Assembly: GCF_004359215.1 (NCBI RefSeq)
Contig: NC_090616.1
Location: 1,036,769 to 1,100,768, forward strand
Source of the DNA: Bremia lactucae
Lineage: Eukaryota; Oomycota; Peronosporomycetes; Peronosporales; Peronosporaceae
Direction of reading: 5' to 3'
Length of the DNA stretch: 64,000 nucleotides
Of the stretch, positions 41,837 through 52,849 are shown piece after piece (position 1 is the first letter of the stretch; each line of letters opens with the position of its first letter). Made by a program: the position numbers and the translations under genes. Below the pieces are notes generated by a model. The model had not been told where the DNA came from and did not search any database. It was given only the letters and a program-made list of their open reading frames with translations.

Positions 41837-42165
41837 CTTCTTAAAGATGTCCAGCCGAAGTTTCAAGCGTTCGTAACCCTGACGATTTTTCGCGCGAGCA
41901 TCATGAAGCCGAGGTCAGTAGCAAGACTTGACCCTCGAAATCCCCAATGCGTCGTTCAGCAGCGCTTAATGCCTGCAACTGAACGATCGCGGGAAAGGCA
42001 GCAGCGATTATGTGGGCAAAATCGCCACTCCTATCGAGCGCCGCCTGCACTGATTGGATGCGGATGGGAATCAACGCTTCCTTGCTAAAAGTTTGCTTGC
42101 CCACCGCTCCGTGAGGAAGAAGCATCAAATCCTCGTCCAGTGGAGAGGATACCCGAAAATTCACC
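41715..42165 (-). pseudogene. Family B antisense ORF, copy 3 (C-terminal part)
   Basis: Reads SSPLDEDLMLLPHGAVGKQT, then AAFPAIVQLQALSAAERRIG and DFEGQV, a coiled-coil-like stretch. In the frame overlapping pol it ends with YYARGISRSPSPLRSHGKRR and SEASLSPSSFPPSV, stopping at 41,715. The N-terminal half is missing because a family C gag begins at about 42,180. Confidence 0.6.
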
Positions 42166-42179
42166 ATGTCTTGTCAAAG

Positions 42180-42960
42180 CCTTAAAGTTGACTTAGTGAC
42201 AAACAAGCCGGGCTTGCATTCACGTCCCATACCATTAAGCACAGAGGTCTTTGTAACTAAGCCCTGTTTATCCTCTCCTCCTAATGGTTTACCGACCCTA
42301 GTTCTTCCCCAGTAGACCGCCCGGCCCCACTCGGCGTTTCCCGCACCGTACAGCTTTCTGGTATAAGGTGGGATTGATGCTTCGAGCTTTGCGCGAATTG
42401 CGCAACGGACAAGCCGGGCGCAAGTGCTTAGTGCTTTCTCGCATATAACATCTACGATGTTTGAATGCTATTCCACAGCTTTTCTTCTCCTTACTAATAG
42501 ACAAATCTGATGCGCTCGACGGGCTTTCCAATATTTCTGCGTACCAACGCGAGAGGACTTAAAGTCGAACTCAGCGCGTAACCCCATGGCAATTGCCGCT
42601 TCTAAAGTAACGGGATGAGATTGGTACAATTCCGTTTGGGCAACCCCCGCATTAAGGTCTTCCATTATGAACGAATAATTTAACCACTTCTTGCCCTCGG
42701 CCTTGATGTATAGCGGCAAAAAGAGCTCTTAACTCCTGGGCGTAGTCTCCTAGGATCGGTCTACCCTGACGAGCCGCTAAATATCGTGATCGTGTGCGAG
42801 AAATCTGATTAGATGGGACAAACATGCTAGTCAGATGATGTTTTGGCAAATCACACCCCACGAGAGGCAAGGTAAACCTGCCTACTTGGACGAGCGGTGC
42901 AACTTATAGGGTGCACCAACTAAGTACCTGTTTTCAATCCTGTCACATGCCATAACCAGT
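42180..42960 (-). pseudogene. Family C gag fragment
   Basis: MPLVGCDLPKHHLTSMFVPS and PILGDYAQELRALFAAIHQG (42,652-42,870) parallel the gag at 15.77-16.09 kb. It continues to about 42,300 in broken frames (AAIAMGLRAEFDFKSSRVGT). Confidence 0.65.
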
Positions 42961-43479
42961 TTGTCAAACTAGGTCTCGCAGCCTACGATTTGCACATTCT
43001 GTATGAATGCTCCCGAAGCGTAAAACTAAAAGGAGTTGCATCCTTAGCACGCGTCCAAGTGTAACATCGATGCCAAAAACGCATCGATGAAGAATTCGTT
43101 TTTGTTGTCACCAAACTGTGAAGTCTGGATGAGTGACGACGGGATCTTATACCGCTCGTTGGTCATATACCGTTCGTTGGTCATAGCAGACCAACGAACC
43201 AAGTTGCCCTTTGCAGGCAACCAAGACTCTTTTCGGGAGCGAACCGCAACGAATTGCGGTCTCCGTTCCTTTGGTTAATGCTAAGTTGCAGACTAACATT
43301 CTGTTGAAGTGATCTTTACAATCCTTCGTTCCTGGTGGTACATTTTAGCATTCCCGGTACGGGGGCTCTTTAGATCGGAGTCATTACAAGATGACTCCTC
43401 ATCAATATAGTCCGAGGAATGGAACATCTTGGAGATTAATATCTGATCTCTCTCGTCTTAACCCACCGTTTTATGACAA
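42961..43479. repeat. Unassigned sequence with a short tandem duplication
   Basis: No coding domain was recognised. A 20-bp unit ending CGTTGGTCATA is repeated in tandem with one change at about 43,147-43,186 and followed by an inverted GACCAACGAACC. Confidence 0.4.
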
Positions 43480-43803
43480 AATTGCTCAGATAAAGATCTG
43501 GAGGCCAAAATTATATTTAAATGAAATTAGAGTAAGGTCGTAATATTAAATATAGTTCAGTTCCCCGTTTGATCTAAAACCGTCAAATGCGTTACTAAGG
43601 CTTGCCAATGATCTGTGATAGTACAAAGCCGCATGTACACACTCGCAAGCATAGATATCGCTCAGGTCTACGAACCATTGGTCCCTTGAACTAGGATTCA
43701 TTAAGTTATACGAGCTTGTACGACTTACGAAGTTGTTAAACTTCTTAAGACTATAGAACTAAGCGACTCTTTAAGTATAGAGGAGCGAAGTAGCTTCGCT
43801 ACA
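43480..43803 (+). repeat. Family C LTR (3' two-thirds)
   Basis: Begins in the central palindrome region and ends TTCGCTACA at 43,803; the next bases CCTGGAAGCAC parallel the leader after the LTR at 16,539. Confidence 0.65.
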
Positions 43804-43949
43804 CCTGGAAGCACTCGCAGGCAATTTACACTTGATAATTAATTAAATTTAGCCTCTTCTGGCATGGATATCTTCCCCAAACTTTCAAAGCGAAACGAGT
43901 AGCATATAAGAAGCTCAGAACTTTGTATGGGCTCGATCACATAGATCAC

Positions 43950-44265
43950 AACCTTTCCCAGGCCCAGATGTTCTTGATGCAAGGCCTAAAGACTTAATAT
44001 GAATCCTCTCTTATCGGGCAGCAAAGGATCACTTAGCGGAACTCGGTACAATCCTGTACCTGATCCGGAGCCTAAGGCTCGCCCTCTTGCTGTCAGTGTT
44101 AACACATATGAGGGCAAAGAGGAAGGAAATCTCCTTTTCTGGATTAAATAAACGAAAACGTCCATAGCCTCCGTCATGGCTATATTTAAGCTCGGTAGGA
44201 AAGCGAGTAAGTAAGCACTCACATGTAGCACGTCTAAAGACGTCGCACTTCCCGCGTCTCCTGCT
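43950..44265 (+). pseudogene. Family C gag, N-terminal fragment
   Basis: Reads [20 protein letters not shown] and NLLFWIK then TSIASVMAIFKLGRKAS, matching the gag start at 16.1-16.3 kb. It follows its own 5' LTR on the same strand, which confirms the sense orientation of family C gag. Cut at about 44,265. Confidence 0.7.
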
Positions 44266-44269
44266 GCTT

Positions 44270-44417
44270 TAGGGTGAAGCCCATGCCCCTAGAATTGCGT
44301 ACTCCCTTAGAGACTCTCACTGGAGGACGTGCATCTCTTCTGAGAAGCGCGAAGGGATTGATAGCTTACAATTCTTTTACGAGCTCACGAAGCGCTCGTT
44401 TTCCCAAGGTTTTTTTG
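44270..44417 (+). pseudogene. Family D antisense-ORF fragment, copy 4
   Basis: EAHAPRIAYSLRDSHWRTCI then SSEKREGIDSLQFFYELTKR matches the conserved middle of the antisense ORFs at 45.98-46.14 and 3.13-3.23 kb. It is cut by the LTR starting at 44,418. Confidence 0.55.
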
Positions 44418-44929
44418 TGTAACAAGGCACATTTCACTAGTGCTGACCAGTACTAGTTAATCATACACTGATTACAGTGTAGGATAGGTGCCTCGAAGCT
44501 TCACGTACACAAAGGTACCGAGGACGATTTCTTAAGAAGCTAAGGGTCTTCAGAGTAAAGGTCTAGACTAAGGCCTTAGAATAGAGAAAAGGTAAGACTG
44601 TATTAATCTATTCACATTCCTACGAAACGATCTTCTACTTACTACTGAACCTATTATATTAATAAGTAACAAGGTATGGCACCTTCTTGCGCACCGCACA
44701 ATCGTGTCTTAAACCGATTGGCGGGGTTGATTTAAACTTAAATCAACCAATCAATAGAACTAATGTCTAATTGCATCAATATTACCAAATTTGGTATTAA
44801 TGGAACTATTGAAGTCAAAATTAATAAAGATAATAATTTTAAACTTCTTCATTTATTTCCTCTCATAGGAAATATTATTTCCTATTCCTCCTATAGGATA
44901 TAATACTTGTGTAACGGGACCCCGTTACA
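44418..44929 (-). repeat. Family D LTR (copy 1), apparently full length (512 bp)
   Basis: In element sense it starts TGTAACGGGGTCCCGTTACA (44,929) and ends GCCTTGTTACA (44,418). The reference copy used for the other D LTRs here. Confidence 0.7.
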
Positions 44930-44945
44930 CTCACCACCACTTAAC
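44930..44945 (-). promoter_or_regulatory. Polypurine tract of family D copy 1
   Basis: AAGTGGTGGTGAG in element sense immediately before TGTAACGGGG, indicating that the minus strand is the sense strand, in agreement with pol at 46.7-51.1 kb. Confidence 0.55.
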
Positions 44946-45054
44946 CAACAGTCACCATAGTGACTGATGTAGGGTGAAACGATATACTATTATGTCTTTC
45001 CCTTTAATTTTTGTATGTTGATTTTAACAATAATTCCGATTTTATTTTCATAAA

Positions 45055-46866
45055 TTGATTTTGACCGAAATCAACATGGCGACTAATAAGTCTGTGCGCG
45101 TGGCCCGTGAGGCCGCAAAGCTGACAGCTGCACGGTACAGTGCAGCTGTTGGTAATGAAATTTATCAATGGACGCTAATACGTCTACTGCGGGGAATACG
45201 TCACCTACTCCCATTGGAGGTGACGATGACAAGTCATCTGCTACACCGACTGTAGGTGAGTGGACCAAGTCACCGGCATCGCCGGACTCAGTGTCTACTG
45301 TAAAGGCCGCTGGATCACCCGGGGCCGAGTCCGTTAAGCCTTCAGGTTCTAACGTGACAACTAGAGGGGTGATGACGAGGTTATTCGACTCGTCGAACCT
45401 CTTTGGTGAGGAGTCATCATCCGATGACTCCGTGAGCGATGACCACTCTGGTAACGTTAGCATGCGTCACCCAGAAAATTAAGTGGTCGCGAGGGGAAGA
45501 GTGCTGCTGGTGGTGATAGTTTGCATCACCAGGAAGGGAGTGATTCTAGAGATCGCTCCAAGGGCTAAGTTAACGTTGACGTTAACATGAGCCAACACGA
45601 GAGGGATCGCAATACGTTGCGGTTCGCTCCTGAAAATCGGCCTTGGTTGCCCTCTAGGAGAAACCTCATTCGTTGGTCTGTATGAACAACGATCGATGTC
45701 ATATTCCGCTATTCAACTCATCCAGGTTTCACATGCCCGGTGAGGATGAGACGAAATTCCTCACCGATGCCTTTTCCGGCATCGGTGGTACTCCTCTAAG
45801 CTGACAAAGGATGTCAAACCTTTGCGCTAAACTTCGACAGCTTTTATACAGCATGTACAAAAATAGGCCGTGAGGTCTGGCTTGACAAGCTAAATGCTTT
45901 CCGTGAGCGGTTCGAGAAACAGACCGTAGTCGGTGCATGATATAAGCTGTACTGTTTGTCTTAGGAGACAGGGATTCCTTGCCTCTCGTGGGGGGACCCA
46001 TGCTCCTGCTGTTTTAAGGGTGCAGGTCATGCCCCAAAAGAAAGCATATTTCTTAAAGATCTTCATTGGAGAACGCTCATCTCTTACGAGATGCGTGAAG
46101 GGATTGAGAACCTCCAATCCTATTACGAGCGCGGAAAGCGCTCGTTCTCCGATGGACCTTCTGTCAAGGAGGATGGGGCTGTTCGTACTGCAAGACGAAA
46201 CCTGGAACGTCCAACATCAATTGGGAACGAGGCTCCTAGCTATCATGTGAGGGTGGATACCCTCGCCAACGAACGAGATATCTCGTTCGAACTCTATTTA
46301 CCTCTGGGTGGTTCGAAAAGCTTTCAACAAGAAAATGCTTCTCACCACTCGAATCCGTCAATGGATGTGGAGGGGGGGGGTCGGGTTCGCCTCGTTTGAC
46401 GAACCCGAATCAACATCATGATTCGGATCACGCCCTTTATTTTTTGAGAAAGGATTCTGATCACGAGCGATCCCGTCGCCGCGAGTTAGCGGTGATGGCT
46501 AATAATGTTTCTCGTGACCAGTTGGTAGATTAAAATTGTGTGCAGGTTGCGACGGATCAACTGGCGAACGAGAGGACACATCAGTTCCTTCAAAACGAGA
46601 TGGTGACAGCTCGTCAGAAGATCATTCCCTTGGAGAAAAAATGAGTGGATCGTCTGATTCAAGACAATCAGAGTCGGTACCGAGAAGATACGGCTTTGGC
46701 TCGGAACCATGAAGCTTTGGTGAATGCCCTAGACTGTTCCGGTGAAATCCGGAACCGGAAGAAGTCTCGTACTGATGGTACGGCGGAGACGCTGAACATA
46801 AGACGTAGGATGCGTACGCATACTAAGAGGCAGCTCGATCGTGTACACATTGCCTTGGCGATGTAG
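45055..46866 (+). pseudogene. Family D antisense ORF, copy 1
   Basis: A frameshifted coding region of about 1.8 kb. The N-terminus reads MATNKSVRVAREAAKLTAAR, followed by an open acidic Ser/Thr-rich stretch (45,168-45,482, GGDDDKSSATPTVGEWTKSP). The central motif is at about 45,930-46,150 (YKLYCLS, GDPCSCC, LKDLHWRTLISYEMREGIEN). Next come QHQLGTRL and, at 46,540-46,640, a coiled coil (ATDQLANERTHQFLQNEMVT). A basic tail ends it (NRKKSRTDGTAETL, RRRMRTHTKRQ) at 46,866, overlapping the opposite-strand pol end. It lies between pol and LTR, antisense to pol. The function is unknown. Confidence 0.6.
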
Positions 46867-47345
46867 TACACGAAACGGGCCGATAGACCTGGGTAGTAAT
46901 TTATTACTGCCTACATTCGTCACTACATGTTTTTTAGGTTTACAGTAGACAGTACCACTAGGTCATTAACATTAAATGAAAGTATTTTTGCTCTTCCATT
47001 TTTGTGAGAGTTCTATTTCTATCGGTCTACCGCATCAGCAATGGAATCCTGTACAAAACGGGCCACTGCTTTTCTATCCAACAGGAAATCACCTGCTGAC
47101 TGGGTTTTATTTCTGTTTCAGTGCGACCGGCTCGCACTGCGGAGATATTAATCTCCTCATTATTGAGGGTATTATCGTTCTCATTAATATTATTGTTTTC
47201 GGTGCTGAGTCTTTTAGCATCGTTGTCAAAGTCTGTAATATCATTATTGTATTACTGAGTTTGTCAACTTCAATGTTGATTAAATCAACATTCGTATCCT
47301 CGCATTGACCTTACCGCTAATGCGTGACGGCAAGAGCTAAAATGT
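46700..47345 (-). pseudogene. Family D pol copy 1: integrase C-terminal tail (GPY-type)
   Basis: VTNVGSNKLLPRSIGPFRVL, HRQGNVYTIELPLSMRTHPT and SYVQRLRR (46,729-46,923) form the module after the integrase core. Upstream, RFVQDSIADAVDR lies at about 47,030-47,075. The frame stays open into the region that also codes for the opposite-strand ORF end. Confidence 0.75.
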
Positions 47346-48140
47346 CCTTACTCGAGTGAGTTCTTTCCCACGTAAATAGAATTCCCTCCAAACAAGGTGG
47401 GTGGCGTAAGACATTTACCAAAAATGGGGTATGCTTGAAGAAGCATGCACTGAATCGTTGATGGTAAATTCTATTATCGGCAAGAGCTCGTTCCAACTCT
47501 TAAAAGAATAGACGTATCCGCGAGAAATCTCTTCGAGAATACGGTTTGCCCACTCCGTCTGACCATCTTCTTAAGGATGATCAAAAGTTAACATTTCAAC
47601 AGTGTTCCAATTGATTTAAACACAGTTTGCCAATTCCGCCGTGGTTCTAGGCTCTCGATCTGAGACCAGTTCGCGGGGTCACCCATAGAGTCAAAATATC
47701 GTGTCAACAAAGACACGTGCACAGCCTTTGGCTGTGATCGACTCCGGTACTTCAGCAAGATGTACCATTTTGCTAAAACGATCAACAAAAGCAAGAACAC
47801 CATTGTTCTTATGTTCGTCGTCAGGAAATCCGAAGACGAGGTCCATGGATTAAGACTGCAACACTGCGGGAACAGGCAGAAGTTGTAATGGATCACGGGA
47901 TGAAGCACTGGGCTTCATTGGTAAATAAACTCCGCATCTACTTGCGGATGAAATCATACTGGCGCGGCTTGTAATACTCGCAACTTATCGTGAGATAGGT
48001 CTTCTCATGTCCACGATGACCACTAATTGGTGTATCGTGACACTCATACATGATGCGTAAACGCAAATCATTACGGGTTGGGATGACGACACGAGGTGTG
48101 TCGCCAGTAATGGCTGTGTAATACAGTAACCCATTGCGAG
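47346..48140 (-). pseudogene. Family D pol copy 1: integrase core and zinc-binding region
   Basis: Broken frames give TPFLVNVLRHPPCLEG-like, NRILEEISRGYVYSF-like and GQTEWANRIL blocks, then DFRMVQ--AVDHSQRLCTCL and CQCCSLNPWTSSSDF near 47,840. The zinc-binding part reads MYECHDTPISGHRGHEKT near 48,010-48,060. It is the equivalent of 23.9-24.7 kb but more mutated. Confidence 0.65.
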
Positions 48141-48149
48141 TTGTCTTTT

Positions 48150-48780
48150 GATCTGTTGAGAAACTATTTAAAATCCTTTTAAGGATTGTTGGGATGGATT
48201 TCTAAGGCAATCCATCAACCCTTTAAGAGCCTTATCTTCTTGAAAAGCTTTTCTAATGTCGGAAAATAATGTTGACGACGAAACACTTATTGTTGCAACA
48301 GTGGCCGTATGCTCACTGTCCGCTTGCGCACCCCGGCTCAAAGTCGGGTTGGCGCGAAAGAGCATCAGCGACGACGTTAAGTCATCCTGTTTATTTTCAC
48401 GGGGAAGTTATAGTCCGTGAAGAAAGACAACCCTCTCGCCATTCTTTGAGAGCGGTTTGGACCGTTTACGGCCGAGCGTAAAGACGCATGGTCCGTATAC
48501 GCAATGAGCGGTCTACCTCCCAAGCGATAGACCCTAAACCTAGCTAGTGCGTATAACATGGCAAGGAATTCTTTGTCATGCACTGGTTAGTTGCGTTCAG
48601 CTGGTTGAAGCTGACGCGAACGACGCGCTCTGCGCCGTCTGTGTCATATTGCATTAACACACAGCCGATTGCAAAATCACTGGCGTCACAGACCACATGA
48701 AATGGTCGGTCTTGGTCCGCAATCGCCAGGATTGGCAATTGCATCACTCTTTGCTTAATACCCTTAAAGGAAGTCTGGCG
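48150..48780 (-). pseudogene. Family D pol copy 1: RNase H
   Basis: MMQLPILAIADQDRPFHVVC and DASDFAIGCVLMQYDTDGAE (48,544-48,747) are followed by MHDKEFLAMLYALARFRVYR, LIAYTDHASLRSAVNGPNRS and FFTDYNFPVKI. The acidic residues of the active site (CDA, EFLA, TDH) are present. The two parts are in different frames. Confidence 0.8.
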
Positions 48781-49440
48781 ATCAACGTTCCGTGACCACT
48801 ATTTTTTCCTTCAAGAAAGATGTACTGTCGTTTCGGCGTAATTGCTTGAGTACTTGTGCAGGTACAACGCTAAGCCGAGGAACTTTTGAAGTCCCTTTTC
48901 ATCGACTGGCTCAGGCCAATCGGTGATCGCCTTAATCTTTTCCGGATCCGGGCGTGTACCATGTTTTTCCACATTGCACCCAAGAAGTGGTATTTCGCTT
49001 GCAGCGAATATTCACTTCTTGAGATTTGCATACAACTCGTGCGTGCGCATAAATGTAAGAACCTGACGAACGTGAGTTTTATGAGCTTGCACGTCCGTCT
49101 ATCCGTCCATGGCCCGGCTATGGACGAATGCATCGTACAAATAACTTTTTGCGAAATCCCGCACCGATCTCAACAGATCGGTTACACATCTGTTCAATGT
49201 CGCAGGGGAATTACAAAGCCCCTGTGGCATAAGTAGCCATTCCGCTTGGGGTGCTTACTGCTATGAACGGGATATATTGTTCACGCATAAGGATCGGATA
49301 GAATCCATCCATCAGATCCATTGGCGAAACGATAGTACTCTTCGACATACCATCAATGATTACGTCTTTTCGTGGTATCGGCGTTTGAGCCGGTACCGTT
49401 GCAGCGTTCAATTTATTAAATGCATTCACAATCCGTCATC
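48781..49440 (-). pseudogene. Family D pol copy 1: reverse transcriptase
   Basis: VPAQTPIPRKDVIIDGMSKS, DLMDGFYPILMREQYIPF and AVSTPSGMATYATGAL (49,211-49,429) cover fingers and palm. The thumb follows (CMQISRSEYSLQAKYHFLGA at about 49,000). The catalytic FDD block near 49,130 is disrupted. Confidence 0.7.
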
Positions 49441-50640
49441 CTCCTGTTACATTACGTACACATAAGGTCGTAGAGCTATTGTGGGCAGGTTGACTCCCTC
49501 GGATGAGCCGCTGCTATGCGGTCGGCAAGAACATTGTCGATTGCTAATTTTTGTTCACGAGGCAATGATCACTGCTTCATGACACAGGATTTCGAACTCA
49601 AAATAAGGTCGAATTCGTGTCGAGTACCCTTATCCTTATGCAACACACATAACTCGCACTCCTTTAATTCGATCAGACCCTTATACAACGGATTTTGTCT
49701 TCAAATACTCATAAGATTGGTAGATAAACGTTCCTCCGAGTCTTCTCATCGAGGTTACTTTCGTCCATCGATGAGCTGCTAAGAAACAGTTCGTTCTCAG
49801 TAAATACTATCGCCGACCGAATGTCGGCCACGTAGTTATCAACTGTGACAAGTACGCAGATCTGCTTGACTTTTTCACTACGCAGATTACGCAAGAACCG
49901 TTTCAATTTTTTCGTTGACAACTGAGTTATCTCCGAAATTGACTTTAGAACTGCTATTAGATCAAGTGTTTAAGCGTCTACACTTGAATCATTGTTTATT
50001 AAGACACTTATTGTCTCAGTTTCCTCTCTGGAATTTATTTCCAAAGGTACCTGTGAACCTTTGACCACAGGTTTCGGGGACAAGAATTTATTTGGGGAGT
50101 ATCCTCCTCAACTGCCTCTAGCTGTGGTTGGTTACCACAGCGAGATCCTCAACGATCGACTCCCCAGTCGACCTAGGACTTTTGCACTGCCTCTTATAGG
50201 AAGGCGTTTTAAACTTTCTTGGATGTTGCTTTTCAAGCAAATATCCTTGTTTTGTACAACTCAACTTATTTGAGTGATCGAACTTTGACGCTGCCTGTGC
50301 TGTGCACAGCCGTCGGTAACTATATCCGCGTCACAATTGTGGACCTTCGACGCCGCCTGTAGCCGTCGGTAACTATGACCACATCACAATGGAGGACCTT
50401 CAACGCTGCATGTGCTTGTGCACATCCGTCAGGATCTAACTCCACAGTGAGTTGGGTATTTACACTGAGGTCGTGTGGAGTCAGGTAAACGCCTGAACCA
50501 CAGGTGAGGCCACCGCACTCACTCGTAGGACATTCACAAGCTTGTGGACGCTCCAAGATGTTCATCATTTGGCCATCTCAGGAACAAGAGACAGGCATCG
50601 TCACGGCTTGATGCTGCCAATTTAAACATGGCCTGTACTT
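49441..50640 (-). pseudogene. Family D pol copy 1: reverse transcriptase start and variable linker
   Basis: The segment 49,560-49,640 contains a GTRHEFDLILSSKSCVMKQ-like start of the reverse transcriptase. The rest is linker, matching 8.3-8.5 kb in reverse complement around 50,040-50,170. A tandem-like CGTCGGTAACTAT...CAATGGACCTTC segment near 50,290-50,420 occurs as degenerate repeats. Confidence 0.5.
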
Positions 50641-51140
50641 TCTGAGCCATGGTAATTTAAGGATGACATCAAATTTGTCATCCAAATCTGGTACGATATA
50701 ATCATCATCGTACTGTTTAGCCCTTCATGTGTTTTGTATACCAACCACACGTTTCTTTACCGTTACAGATACGCCTGTTGCTAGGCGCACTGTCATCCTC
50801 GTTAAAGGGGTATTGCGCTCAATAAGTTTGAGTCTACGATCTTCTCGCGATTGGCGTCTAATAAAATTATTCGACGACCCACAATCGGCTAGGGACTTAA
50901 GTGGCATTTATTTTACATTTTTATTTTCAGGGTGATGAGGTTAACCTCATCCCGTGTGGCAGTTTCACACAATTTATGTGTGTACGGAGCAACTTTCGTC
51001 AAAAGGCCTGCAAATTCTTTTGACGTTGCTGGAACAGTAGGGCGCTCCGCACCTACTGACCCCGACCGTTTATGGACGAGCCGCCTCGCCGATGCGATTT
51101 CGCAACAGCGTCAGATATGCGTCTTCCGCTGTTCCTAGCG
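50641..51140 (-). pseudogene. Family D pol copy 1: aspartic protease and gag end
   Basis: DCGSSNNFIRRQSREDRRLK then RNTPLTRMTVRLATGVSVTV (50,725-50,907) is a retropepsin with D-C-G in place of D-S/T-G, followed by the usual flap region. Upstream (50,935-51,075) matches 7.52-7.66 kb inverted. The 5' part of the element is replaced by copia sequence. Confidence 0.65.
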
Positions 51141-51419
51141 AGAGGTCGGTTCTTTTGCTCAGTGATTTTAGGCACTGGCCGTGGGGCACTACACTTATAG
51201 GGTAGTTAGTGGCCTATCTTTTGACAACGATTTAATTTTGTAACCGTTAGTAACTCGAAGAGCAAGGTTTCTCGCTCTCTGTATACGAGACATCCATCAG
51301 TTCTAGACCTATGGTTTCGTGTCGTCTCGGTGGACGATATGACCCCGAGTGACGAAGCCTGTTTCAGGCTAAAGCCCTCCTGTTTTGCTATAGAGATCGC
51401 TTGGTTGAGCGACTCTAAT

Positions 51420-52655
51420 TCTAGCCAGAACAGGTGGGTGCACGATGGAGCTCGTGAGTTCGCGACAAGCTCGATCAAGACTTTCTACGAAGATGAAGGA
51501 ATTGAGCATCAAATTACAGTTCCGTACGCCCAACAGACTAATGGGACGGCAGAGCGTGCTATTCGGACAACTGTTACAATTGGACGCAGTTTGCTGCATC
51601 ACGCCAAGCTCGACAAGTGTTTCTGGGCTGAGGCAGCAATGACAGCCATATACGTCAAGAATTGACTGCCGTCACCCAAAGTTTGAGCATAAGACTCTTT
51701 ATGAGATTGTCTAAGAGTCGAAGCCCAGTGTAAAACACATGCGTGTATTTGGCTGCCGGACGTACATTCTAACTCCAAAGGAAAAACGACTTAAATGGGA
51801 CCCTAAGGCTCGCGTCGGAATTTTTCTCGGTTACGAAGAAACATCTTAAGCTTATCGAGTCTTTTCGTCGATGCAGGGCAAGTTATTATTAGTCGCGATG
51901 TTAACTTCGATGAGTCTGTTCTCGAGTTTCTGCCGATAAGCTTGGACGAAGATGTCGATGATTCGGAATTTGAAGATCTCGAAATTGCTTCCCCAAAAAT
52001 GGAGTACAAGCAGACAGGAAAGCGAAAAGGTCGCTAAAGTGAAAAGAGAAACCTACCCAGGAAATTACCTGCTGCTCGACAACAAAATGGTCTTGAAGAA
52101 GCAAGCGCGCCCATTGAATCGCGTATGGAAGACGATGCAGAAAAGAATGATGACCAAGATGACGAAGCTGCTTCTCCTCTGTTTTGGCGTGCAAGTGCTA
52201 ATGCCGTTGAAAGATCGATCGACTTATCAGAGCCTAAGTCTTTCTAAGAGGCAATGAATGGACCGCAGCAAGTTCATTGGCGCGAGGCAATTCGTATGGA
52301 GCTCGAAATCATGCTCTGCGTGGTATTTTGTGCTGCCGAGCTGCCACACGCTCAACGTGCCATTGGTACCAAATGGGTGTTTAAGATCAACCGCAGAGCG
52401 GATGGATCTATCGACAAATACAAGGCTCGCCACGTCGCGAATGGCTTCAAACAAAAGTACGGCATTGATTACACCGAAACCTTTTCGCCGGTTGTCAAGT
52501 ATGTGACACTCCATTTCTGTATGGAATCATAAAAGAACAAGTTTATTGCGAGATCTCTGAAGGAGTACAGTTTGATGACAATTTTAATTGTTTGGAACTG
52601 GTCAAGGCTATGTACGGACTCAAACAAGCGTCGCGCGTATGGAATGAAACGTTTG
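51420..52655 (+). pseudogene. Ty1/copia fragment 1: integrase to reverse transcriptase
   Basis: The integrase end reads HDGAREFATSSIKTFYEDEG, IEHQITVPYAQQTNGTAERA and KCFWAEAAMTAIYVKNRLPS, with MRVFGCRTYILTPKEKR beyond a stop. After an acidic linker the reverse transcriptase starts WREAIRMELE, then IGTKWVFKINRRADGSIDKY, KARHVANGFKQKYGIDYTET and FSPVVKY, and further on VKAMYGLKQASRVWNETF. Integrase precedes reverse transcriptase, which defines copia. It ends at the LTR repeat at 52,659. Confidence 0.8.
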
Positions 52656-52658
52656 ACG

Positions 52659-52830
52659 GGCCAAAGGCGGGTACCGGTGTATACCGGTAGATACCGGGAA
52701 TGACGTCATGCGGTGAAGTCATTGAGATGACGTCAGTTGATGACGTCAAAAGCTTCTAGAAGATTCCAGAAGCGATGATTGGCTACAAGTGTAATGGTTG
52801 GCTTAAGGGTAAGAAGCAATAGGTTTGCGA
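52659..52830 (+). repeat. Copia LTR (5', partial)
   Basis: Direct repeat of 55,977-56,109: GGCCAAAGGCGGGTACCGG, several TGACGTCA-type elements, AGCTTCTAGAA and AATAGGTTTGCGAA. The TGACGTCA half-sites resemble CRE/AP-1-like enhancer motifs common in LTRs; that role is inference. Confidence 0.65.
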
Positions 52831-52849
52831 AGGAACAAGGTGGCGGCTT

